A DNA stretch of 64,000 nt from Symsagittifera roscoffensis (taxonomy: Eukaryota > Xenacoelomorpha > Acoela > Convolutidae), in NCBI RefSeq assembly GCF_963678635.1, contig NC_087067.1, positions 48,649,618 to 48,713,617 of the forward strand, given 5' to 3'. Below, one piece after another: positions 44,589 through 54,350 of this stretch (positions are counted from its first letter, which is position 1; the number at the start of each line of letters is the position of its first letter). The notes beneath the pieces are model-generated. The model had not been told where the DNA came from. It searched no databases and saw nothing but the letters and a program-made list of their open reading frames with translations. The translations under genes and the position numbers were made by a program.

Positions 44589-47345
44589 ATGCCGAAGAGA
44601 AAGAACCCTTCGGCAAACAGCCGGAGCTCTTCGAGCAAGCGGCAGAAAGTGCTCGCACCCAACACCGCCAAACAGAAAAGCAAAAACGCTGCTACAATCC
44701 GAGAAATAGGAGAAACTGAACTCACGTATGACAATTTGGATGCGACATTCTGTGCCAAAAAATACGCCAGTATTCTTAAACCTCTTCGTGATTTGTCGAA
44801 AAGCTTCGACATAGATTTAGTCGAAGCGTTATCTAAATTGTCAGATGATATTTCAAGTTTGAGCCAGGCTAACCAACCGGTCAATTTCTCAGAAGCCGCA
44901 ATGGTCATCCAGAGCTGCTGCAATATCTACTCTAAAAGAGTGGACCATTTGTACAATCAAGTGTATAAACTAAGCAAACATATAACAGACACGTCTTTGA
45001 AACAACAGGAGCAACAACAATCTAACGAAGAATCGGAAAGCGATGAAAACGAAGACGAAGATGCTGGAAATAGTGCGGATAAAAGCGACAATCGCGAAAG
45101 CACTGCAGATGATTTACCTTCTGTAACCGAATCTAGTGCATTATTAGCAAAGGTCAAGCAAAAAGCTCAAAATGCAAAAATATCGTCTGATTTTAAACTG
45201 AAAGTTTTTATGACAAAATCACCTCAATTTTCCGACGATTTCCTACCGTTGCCAATTGAAGAGAAACCAGCGCAGAGTTTAAACGTAAAGCCATCTGAAA
45301 AAGATAGTTCAGAGTTGAAGTCACCCGATTCTCGTGTGAAGAGATCTTGGGAAGAGTTTTTTCAGGGAAATGCCAATAAAACGTGCAATTATACTGTGTT
45401 TGACGGGCGTGGGGAAAGTATTGGGAAAAGGTCCGACTTTTACCCTCAAAGCTGTTGGATTGAATCCAAGGTCATCTTTTTATCACAACAAGATTTGCCG
45501 CCGAGATCTGTGCAATCAATGTTTGCGATAAACACTCAGGGTTGCGCGCCTTTTGGTTCCCTGGATTTGGACCGACCAGTGCGGGTTTTGACCCCTGGAA
45601 GCTATCGCAGTTGTGTTAATTCGGCGGTTAGTCCTGCAGAGTCTTATAGATCTTCTCAAATTCCGCTGACCATGAACGCGAATCAAAACGAACTGGAATT
45701 AGGTTTAGCTTCACCAACATCACCGAACGAGAGCTGCAGGGTTTCGTTTTTCGGAGATGACCCGAAGGCAAGTACGCTGTTTCTAACACCAGTAGCTGAA
45801 GATGAAGAGATTCCAGAAACTCTTCAAGATGAAATACCTTTGGACGAATCAATAAGTGTAGATCCTTTAGCGGAAGACAAAAGCAATAAAGAATTCTCAA
45901 GTGCAAAAGAAGCTGATGACAATTCAAATGAAAACTGTACATTCCTAAATAATGAAGCAGTACTGAATGGAACGTTTGATACAACCCAATCTATGGAACA
46001 CAATCTGTTAGAAGATGTTGAAGATGGTCTATCAAATGTTCAAGAAGCTTCAAACCAAGATCCCGACTTTATAGCAACGCCTGTTACTGAGACGCATTAC
46101 AGTGCAATGAATTTGAGCGATTGTTCACTTGAACCAGATATAGTTGCAGCTCCTGAACTCGATGCTGAAAAAGAAAAGCAACCTAAAGAGAATGCATCAT
46201 TGAGTTGTAGTCCTAGTAACTTTGGCATCGATGAAAACAGTAATTTTTTTATCAAAAGCAAAGTTCTTTCTGCATTCGCCGATACCGTTGAGCAGACTCA
46301 TATTAATGATGGTGAACTGAATAAAACTGTCCTAAATGTTACGCAAGAACCATCAAATAAATTAGCTGATCCTGGATCTAATAATCCTGTATCGATTGCA
46401 GAGTCTTCAAGTCCAAAATTTATTACACCCACAGGGAAGCTTAAATTAGACAAACCAACAAGAAAGTCATCCAGGATCAGAAAAAAAGAGCTGGACAAAA
46501 TCCAATGGCCTGAGAAAGGATCTGAAAACGAATCGCCAAGGAAAAAGGGGCGATTTGATATCTCGCCTGGCTCGACTGCATTTGACAGGGGAACCGGAAG
46601 ATTCATTTCGGATTCGGAGTCCTCTAATCTTTTTCAGTCACAGGAAGTTGAGAACTTAAGGGATGATTTGGAATGTTGCTCTTTAGCTTCAATAGGGCGT
46701 TTTCCCTCAAATAAAAAGGAAGATTCTGCGTTGGTATTTGAGAACCCACATTCTATTGACTTGGAACTTTCTAGACCCTTAACACCTTTAGATCTGTCTC
46801 CGGTTCATATTTTGGATAGCCCGCCGGCTAGGTTTCAGACTCCAGAACCGTCTCCGGTTTCACGGAGTTCGCTTTCTCCAGGAGTTGAAGATGATGAAAT
46901 CAACTTGCAACCTCATCTTAAAGCGACTACTTCTGCTACCCATAAACAACCTGATTCACCTCTTTTAGACTATGAACCAAGCCAAGAAAGCTCTGCAACT
47001 CAGGGTTCCTTCTTCTCTCATTGGGAGGACCGAATCATGCCTTTACTGCGCTCTCAGGAAAAAAGACCAAAATTTGACATTGCTCAAACCAGTCGTAAAG
47101 TTGTACAAAGTTTGAAACAAGCAAAAACGCAGAAAAAGTCATTCACTGAGTTATTCGAACCACAAACTGACTGGTATGAAGTAACACGTGTTTTTGTGTC
47201 ATGTCTAGGTCTAGCTAGCACAGGGAATATTGAAATATCAAACGCATCGAAGAAAAAACAATCGTCTTTCGACGTTCAGTTAGTGAAAAATCAAGAAAAT
47301 TTCACATGCAAGGAGCTTCTAGATATCCCTAGCAAGCAGCAATAG
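44589..47345 (+). CDS. NCAPH2: Condensin II complex subunit H2 (kleisin-beta), single coding exon
   Basis: Kleisin that bridges the SMC2/SMC4 heads in condensin II, which compacts chromosomes in the nucleus. 918 residues in one exon; human NCAPH2 is about 605. Residues 1-35 are basic with SKRQK, a possible nuclear signal. Residues about 57-135 form the N-terminal kleisin domain (KYASILKPLRDLSKSF, VNFSEAAMVIQS, IYSKRVDHLYNQVY). An acidic Glu/Asp run follows (about 140-160). WEEFF and GRGESIGKRSDF near residues 253-280 match the next conserved island. A 450-residue Ser/Glu/Asp/Pro-rich region with many SP/TP sites is probably disordered. The C-terminal winged-helix part starts about 810 (HWEDRIMPLLRSQEKRPKFDI) and ends GLASTGNIEIS. 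The N- and C-terminal matches make the call firm; the middle is lineage-specific. Confidence 0.88.
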   Translation: MPKRKNPSANSRSSSSKRQKVLAPNTAKQKSKNAATIREIGETELTYDNLDATFCAKKYASILKPLRDLSKSFDIDLVEALSKLSDDISSLSQANQPVNFSEAAMVIQSCCNIYSKRVDHLYNQVYKLSKHITDTSLKQQEQQQSNEESESDENEDEDAGNSADKSDNRESTADDLPSVTESSALLAKVKQKAQNAKISSDFKLKVFMTKSPQFSDDFLPLPIEEKPAQSLNVKPSEKDSSELKSPDSRVKRSWEEFFQGNANKTCNYTVFDGRGESIGKRSDFYPQSCWIESKVIFLSQQDLPPRSVQSMFAINTQGCAPFGSLDLDRPVRVLTPGSYRSCVNSAVSPAESYRSSQIPLTMNANQNELELGLASPTSPNESCRVSFFGDDPKASTLFLTPVAEDEEIPETLQDEIPLDESISVDPLAEDKSNKEFSSAKEADDNSNENCTFLNNEAVLNGTFDTTQSMEHNLLEDVEDGLSNVQEASNQDPDFIATPVTETHYSAMNLSDCSLEPDIVAAPELDAEKEKQPKENASLSCSPSNFGIDENSNFFIKSKVLSAFADTVEQTHINDGELNKTVLNVTQEPSNKLADPGSNNPVSIAESSSPKFITPTGKLKLDKPTRKSSRIRKKELDKIQWPEKGSENESPRKKGRFDISPGSTAFDRGTGRFISDSESSNLFQSQEVENLRDDLECCSLASIGRFPSNKKEDSALVFENPHSIDLELSRPLTPLDLSPVHILDSPPARFQTPEPSPVSRSSLSPGVEDDEINLQPHLKATTSATHKQPDSPLLDYEPSQESSATQGSFFSHWEDRIMPLLRSQEKRPKFDIAQTSRKVVQSLKQAKTQKKSFTELFEPQTDWYEVTRVFVSCLGLASTGNIEISNASKKKQSSFDVQLVKNQENFTCKELLDIPSKQQ

Positions 47346-47492
47346 TGTTCTGTTGCTGTAAATTCTACTGATTTGGCTGATTCAAGCTCGAATGTTAGTA
47401 AAACAGAATCAAATCGGACAAAAGTTTCACGGCCTTCTGTCAGTCGAAGAAAAGGAAAACATCGAATAGACTATTCAAATCAGGACGAGTAA
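47346..47492 (+). other. 48-codon in-frame open extension after the condensin H2 UAG stop
   Basis: After TAG at 47343-47345 the same frame stays open for 48 codons and ends in TAA (47490-47492). It encodes a Ser/Arg/Lys/Asn-rich peptide (for example SRPSVSRRKGKHRIDY) like the disordered parts of the main protein. It may be readthrough sequence, the remains of a longer ancestral C-terminus after a recent nonsense change, or chance. Confidence 0.4.
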
Positions 47493-48005
47493 TTGAAGTA
47501 ATCAGTCGGTCGCATGATAAACCACGTGACTAATGTATCATATATCAGGCTCTTGATTAATTGTTGGCCCTTTTCCGATCTATATCAGTTTGCTTTTAAG
47601 TGGCATTTTTTTTTATTGTTCATAGTTTAGTTTAGAAATTATTTTAATTCATTCCGATTGTTTTTTTTAAGTTTCGTTGTCTCCTTTTGCCTTGTGATCT
47701 TTTTAAAATAATGCTCGTGGATTTGAAAGTCATTTCATTATAGCAAAACAGTCGGTTGATTATTTGTTCGGTTCAACTAAGCTGACTTATTTTAGTCAAA
47801 AGATTGAATTCTTTGAACTTCCACGAGCATTTTGTAACATTTTCGTCTATCGTTCTGTCTTGAAGTTATCTTTTCGTTTGTAAATTGTTCTATCTGAATT
47901 GTATCGAAATGTTTTCATTCGTACTTTCACAGTATCTTTTTATTATTCAAATATTTGAATTATTTGAATTCAATTATTTGATACAGATGTTAGTTTTGCA
48001 AGTTG

Positions 48006-48011
48006 AATAAA
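48006..48011 (+). terminator. Poly(A) signal of the condensin H2 gene
   Basis: AATAAA about 660 bases after the stop codon, followed by a T-rich stretch. Confidence 0.5.
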
Positions 48012-48439
48012 ATCTATATTATATTCTTTTTTTTTGTCTGGCTTATTCACCTTCGCTATGGTGGCATACTTTTCTTTAAACAGGCCAAGCGATATTTTAT
48101 GCTATAGAGAAGCTTTTTGCTGATGTAAAAAAAACAAAGTGTGGAACCCTTGAGTCTACGAAAATCAATGTAATAAATTTTTTATCAGAAGTCTGGGATT
48201 GTTGCGCAGTCTATAAAATGTATGCCTGGAGCGTATAAGGTTACTGTTGGTTCAATGCTCTCCATTTCTACATGTGTATGTAAAGGGTAATTTCGCTTCG
48301 GCGTTCATTTTGCTTTATACAGTTACCATTTAGTTTACTCTTTCCCGTTAACTCTCGGCGATCCTAAAATCACACAAATTGTAGCCCCATTAATGATTTC
48401 CGTGAATGATATTATCGTGAATTATTTTCGTTAATGAAC

Positions 48440-48855
48440 TTTGTTAATAATCTAACCTAAATATGTTTTTTTTTTCAATAAAAAGGGCTCATCCCTGAAT
48501 TGTAAGTCTCTTTCAGCGTGATTTTTGTGACGAAAAGCATGTAATTGTTCCGAGCACTGAAAGTGAGAAAAAAATTTTTCTTCGCGTGAGTATTTTTGAA
48601 GTTTTTTTTTTTTCACGCAAAATCAGGTAACACCACATGATGACTGATAATTGTTTGTGTTTGGCGTGAGAAAAAGCTTGAAAAATCTACACGCGAAGAC
48701 AAATTTCCTCCTCACTTCCAGTGTTCGGAATATTGTCGTGAAAAAAGATGTGCTTTTTTCTTACAAGAATCACGCTGAAAGAGATTTACAATTTAAAGTC
48801 GAACACTTTTAATTTAAAAAAAACACATTTAGGTTAGATTATTAGTAATCAAGTT
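48440..48855. repeat. Foldback element, ~190-bp inverted arms (repeat B family)
   Basis: AATAATCTAACCTAAATATG at about 48444 returns inverted as CATTTAGGTTAGATTATTAG at about 48826-48845. CTCTTTCAGCGTGATTTTTG pairs with the inverted AATCACGCTGAAAGAGA. The centre carries CACGCAAAATCAGG, shared with repeat B copies. Confidence 0.7.
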
Positions 48856-49086
48856 CACAGGATCACTTCGTTCACAGGATGACAGAAATTGGTGGTCATT
48901 GTACTTTCGACAACTAACCGACAAATTTTGAGCCTGTCTGCGTTTTGAGTGCCTGTTCTGTTCGAAGTTTGCTTTTTATGATGGCTGTAATTTTACCAAC
49001 TCAATTTGTTTAAATTTCATAGTTTTTTTTCTGCTTAATAGGTTTAGATTTGCCTTATATCGGTTTTGTAGCATTATACTTTGTCG

Positions 49087-49286
49087 NNNNNNNNNNNNNN
49101 NNNNNNNNNNNNNNNNNNNNNNNNNNNNNNNNNNNNNNNNNNNNNNNNNNNNNNNNNNNNNNNNNNNNNNNNNNNNNNNNNNNNNNNNNNNNNNNNNNNN
49201 NNNNNNNNNNNNNNNNNNNNNNNNNNNNNNNNNNNNNNNNNNNNNNNNNNNNNNNNNNNNNNNNNNNNNNNNNNNNNNNNNNNNNN
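49087..49286. other. Assembly gap of 200 N
   Basis: Exactly 200 Ns, the size often used for scaffold joins of unknown length. Order and distance across it are assembly inference, and reading frames spanning it are artefacts. Confidence 0.99.
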
Positions 49287-50035
49287 GTTTAAATATCATT
49301 TAGTTTTTGAGGTTTTGGAAATAAAACGACAAGCAATTTAGACTTTAACAAGGTAACGGAGTTTAGACTATAGCTTGTGTGCAAGTTGTGTTTGTTTACT
49401 GAAATTTGTTTTTAGATTTAAATTAACTTTTGCTTGAGTAAGAGTAAATTCTTTTTTTTTCCAAGCGCAAATCAGCTGATTAATGTCACACTTGTATATT
49501 TTATTTCTTTCAGAAATGTACTATACTTTTTCGATTTAACGTTATATAATTAATTTAAAATAATAATTTTGATCAATTCTGTGATTTTATACTCTTTTTG
49601 TTGTTTTTGTGCAACTTCATTCTAAACAAAAATGTTAATGGCCCATTTTGTATTGTCTAAATTCACAAACTTTTATCGTCTAAATTCAATTATTTTACGG
49701 TTGTCTAATTTGCTTGTTTTATTTCCTAGGTCACAGTTTTTTTTTATAAATAAGACATTAAGTGAACTTTCAGTTACTTAACAAAGAAATTTTTATCTGT
49801 GATATTTTCAATATGATCTCTTAAATCTTATCATCTGATTTCAACTCAGGTTTTATTTAAACTGAAATAAAAGGCGTGTCCGAATTTTGCAAAGAGGATT
49901 GGGAAGCCTGCTATTTTGAGGAATATAACACTTTTCCAATTTATTGAACCATTTAGCGTGAAATTTGTTTTAAGTAGCGCCAAGATTTTGAGTTCATTTT
50001 TTCCACGTGATGTTTGTATATTTGAAGATTCCAAT

Positions 50036-50410
50036 TATTGTTCCGACGTTGCAAAAATGGGGAAGAATTTTGTATTTCGGTGTGTTCTTTTTTTCACGCA
50101 AAATGAAGTACCACAAATAATCATCGGACTGAGTTGAGTGATTTATCATTTTCAAGCGCTTTCAGTCGTGATTCTAAACATTGAAAAAATTGTTTTTTTT
50201 TGTCTTGTCATTTTCTACAAAAACTGTTGTTCAATTCGCTTATGTACTATGACTGTCGAATATGCATAAGTTCTAGTTTTTCGTTCAGATCCTTCTATCG
50301 CAAAACGCAGAGAAACGACACAAATTGAAAAAAAAAATAAAATGCATTTTTTTCAAGACTGGTCGGAACCTTCTGTGCTACTTGCACAGTAACTGGCTAT
50401 CCTTGTTTGA
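50036..50410 (+). repeat. Repeat B copy
   Basis: Shares TTCCGAC, AAATGGGGA, TTCACGCAAAATGAAGTACC and the end CAGTAACTGGCTATCCTTGT with the copy at 58678-59165. Non-coding. Confidence 0.65.
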
Positions 50411-53400
50411 AGATGTCTATTGTGTAATTCAGACATGATGTATAAGGATTATTTTGACTGAAGTTAGATTTTAAAGGAACATTGTGTTGACTTGAAGTTG
50501 AGCGTGCTCCGCTCCGCACATGCTGGTGCTGAAAGTAATGTTTTCACTCAAAAACTAATATTTGTTTTTGCAAAAAATAACAGTTATCTTGTGTTTTGAG
50601 TTGAGTTGATCGAGTATTTTTAGTTCAGCTTTTATTTTTCGGATTTGTTGCATTATTTTGGCTACTTACGAGATCAAACAAAATCGATGAAGATGTTATG
50701 TCTCTGCTGGCATTAGCATCCCTTTTGATGGTCAGACATCGGACGCCCTTATCAGGTCAACAGGATATTATCTTCACTGGTATTTTTGGGATCGAAAATA
50801 GGAATTAGCCTGAACGTTAAGTCGAAAAATTGTTACTATTCTTGTTCGTTTTTTCCCTAGTGATGATTAGATTATCTGAGAACTTTTCCAAAAACTAGGA
50901 TTTTTTTCTGATTTTTAGCTTACTTGTTATTTAGCATAACTGGCTATTTCAATGTCAATTTGGAGATTTCAGAAAACCTGTTCGACTGACCGGAAAAAAG
51001 CAGACAAAAGTTACTTTTTTATTTTCCAATTTATTTTGTTTTATTTGGGTGAAGCCCTAGAACAGTTCATTAAATATGGTGAACTATTTTAACTTTTTTT
51101 TGATAGCAAGTCACATCTTTTTCGGCTTTTGTACCAGTCTGTTTCATGAACAAATCTCTGTTTCCTCTTTTATTTATGATCAATTCGGTTTGAACATTAT
51201 GAACAAGGGGTCATAAATAGCCCTGTTGTCTCGATAATTGAGTCAGACCAGTGGGGTTTAATCATCCGGGTTGGCTTTCGCTGGTTACTTTTTTCCTGTG
51301 ATTAATCTCCTGGCGAGAACGGGTTAGGATTTATTGTTGTATATTTTGATAAGCAAAACGATGAACACAAATTTATATGGCCCATTGCGCCCTCTGAGAT
51401 TTGGATATCGGTCATAGTATTAGTTCACGTGTATAAAAGCAGATTTTATAGCCATTACACATTTAGCGCCAAAATTTTATTGCCCATATAATTTATCTAC
51501 TTCGAAATTTTTTGAAAATCCGCACCCCCCTCGAGAAAATCCTAGATCCGCCCCTGCTACTTTCTCTGTTTTTTTTTTCAGTAACATGATTTATTGACAT
51601 GGCACTTCATTGATATAATTTTGCCTGGATGAAAATAAGTTTTTATTGAAAGTGGTTCTTCAGAATTATATAACTATTACCCTTGCGATAAGCAATGATA
51701 TTGCAATCGAGTACTAGACTTTTTTCCCGTAAATAACTTTGTTCACAGAATGGTCATTTAAGTAAGAATGGTAAATATCAGACATGATATTTACCAGACA
51801 TGATATTTACCTTCTGACATGCTCAAATTCTTAGAAGTCAATTGAAACTACCATCATTTAAGTAGTGACTAGGTAAAGAATGTTTCCGGGTGTAGTTATT
51901 TTTTCAAAAAAATGATTCATTTTTTTTTCGGGTTCGTGGTTTTCGTCCTAGTTTCTGCGGGTTAATTTTCCGTTTTTTGAACGCACATTTTTGATTTGGT
52001 AGGGTTTTTATTGGCCTAATTTTTAAAGCATGGGTTTTCTTCCGTTTTAAGCAGTTTTTTACTATAACTGAAAGTTCAGTATTTTGTAAATTTACCAAGT
52101 CTGATTTTGCGTAATTTTTTTTTCATTTTTTTTTGCATAAACAGTTTGTTATTTCGGCTCATTCAACTTATATTGGGTACTTTTGAAAGCAACATTTTTT
52201 CGTTTAGGATTATGTGCTTCAGTATCGATGGGTCGTAAAAACTTAAAAAACTTAATGAAATTTTTTATGACAACAGTTTAGTTTTAGGTTCAACAGGTTT
52301 CGACCCAAAATATGCCGCCTTTGTTGCTCGATGAATGGTTTCCAATTGTTTTGAGACTGTTCATGAATTTCATCCGATACATCCATGAAGTTTTTGTAGC
52401 TGTAGTTTTTCCAATTTTTTCAAATTATATTTTCACGTAATGTTTTCAATTTTTCAGATTTTTTTGATTTTGTCTTTCTTACTGCTGAAAATTTTGTAGC
52501 GCCATTCGGAGTTTTCAGGCTAGTTCAATACTGACTGTTGTGGTTTGGTACAGGTTTTCATCAAAATGAAGTTCAGTTTGGAACAAACGTTTAGAAATTT
52601 CGGGTGTTGTTCTTTTTGGCGTTTTGTCATTTTTTACGAGTCAGTTGCTTCGTGTATCGCAAAGGGTGCGAAGCTCAGCTTCGCTTCTGTGTAATAAGTA
52701 TTATCGAAAACAGTGCAAGGTGGGTTTGCAATAAAAACTATGTTTTGGGAATTCTGTTTATTTTGCCTTCAAATTTTAAATAAAAATAGCCCTCCTTTTT
52801 CTTTCTATATTTTTGCGTGTTGAGAAATGGTAATGCGGTCTTTTTATTACCGGGTATTTCAAGTGGTTTTCCTCGATCATTTTTAATTATTCTTTTCTCT
52901 GCTTAATTTTTGAAGGGTGCGCTTAAGTGGTTCGAAGTGTTCCTGTTGTGTTCAGTTACCAATAAAGGTTTGAATTGTAGTGATATTTAACTACTTCACT
53001 CCGCTGCGTTCTTCAATCAGGTAGCAAATGCCAGTAAGTCGGAAGGCGTCCTGAACGGAGAAGGAACTGTTTGTTGTAATTTGTTCAGCTATTCTGTAAA
53101 CATTGGTGTTTTCAGCCGGAAAATAAAGACTGTCAAAACCCCTTCCCCTCGCCCCCTCAAATGTCACAATACGCTTTTAATGATTGCAAATTTGGTTATT
53201 TGTGCGCCCCAAAATGTGTCACGCTGGGCTGAATAAGGAAGCGAGATGCGATAAGTGAAGTAATAATAATCTTTTCTAACCGTATCTTTGTTAGACTTTC
53301 TGACTTTGTGTTTGTCACAGCGCAGCAGTCACAAAACAGTTGGTAAATTTTCTACCATCAACTGATTACCTGTAGAAAACAGCAAAAATTTTCTTCTGTA

Positions 53401-54350
53401 ACTTTCGCTGATTCTTACGAAAAAATTTTACGAGTATTTTTGTATAGAATTATAACCATTTTCATCTGTTTAATTCGAATCAATTAATGAACCCGATCAA
53501 AATACATTTTTTGTAGACCCAATAAAGGTAATAAATGTATCGTAATTTTCGGTTGACCAATTTCAGATCAGTTGTTATTGTTTGCTTGGTGTGTTGTTGT
53601 GGTAGACTTAGAATAGCATAGACAGGGTGCGCATTGGCCTAGTTAGTACTTCGGCGCCCACGAAACCATTAGTGGCCTTAAATTAGATTAGTAAAAATAA
53701 AAGAAGTCATATCTCTTAGTTGGCCTGTGAGTGACCTTTACAGCACGCCCTGTTTGCTCGCACTCATTATTTTTTTTTCGTTAATTTTTTCTTCGTTTAT
53801 CAAAGGCAGTCCGGTGTAATAATTTGTGCCAACTGAGAAAATCAATCACTCGACATCCACGCAAGCACCTCTTGTTAATCGAATACTACCGCGCGAGCAT
53901 TTTGTTATCACCATTATTTTATTTGCCCGGACTAAAAAACATTCCAAAGGGGTACGTTACAAGGGAGCTTCATATTGCATTACAATCTGCAATTATCAAA
54001 TAGTAACCAGCTGAGGTGCAAATTATTTCATCTCCTGGACCACGACCACAGTTTGTAACCCAAAATTTTCCTGACCAGATATTGGTCGCCTCCAGACACA
54101 ACAACCCCCGCTACTCTTTGTCTTTGTTCCGCCGCTCCTCTTTATTTAGTTACCAACTAGTGTTACTTTATTACTCTTTCTTGCAAGACTATTTGTTTGC
54201 ATTTATTGCCTCTCCTCGCCTTATTGAATCGACTAGCTGTACCAAGTTCAATATTACTCTCCGTGCTCTTATATTATCTGCACTGCTTTGCATAAAAAGA
54301 ACTCAAGTGGTTAGATAACTTTGAACTTAGCCGCCTGTCTGTCTGTCGCA

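Larger units (their letters stand above)
47493..54350. other. 7-kb spacer between the condensin H2 and GALNT10-like genes
   Basis: Apart from the foldback element, N gap and repeat B copy it holds a 16-bp tandem pair AGACATGATATTTACC (about 51781-51812), an isolated 3' hairpin GCGAAGCTCAGCTTCGCTTC (about 52669-52688, followed by TGTGTAATA) and T-rich sequence. The stretch 53750-54350 is less AT-rich and probably includes the GALNT10-like promoter and 5' UTR. I found no further protein or RNA gene. Confidence 0.6.

Noticed and set aside
48976-49341. ORFs crossing the N gap
   Set aside because: Made mainly of unknown residues.
53826-54318. ORFs of 62 and 100 codons upstream of the GALNT10-like start
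   Set aside because: No recognisable domain or splice-joined frame; probably promoter or 5' UTR of the GALNT10-like gene.
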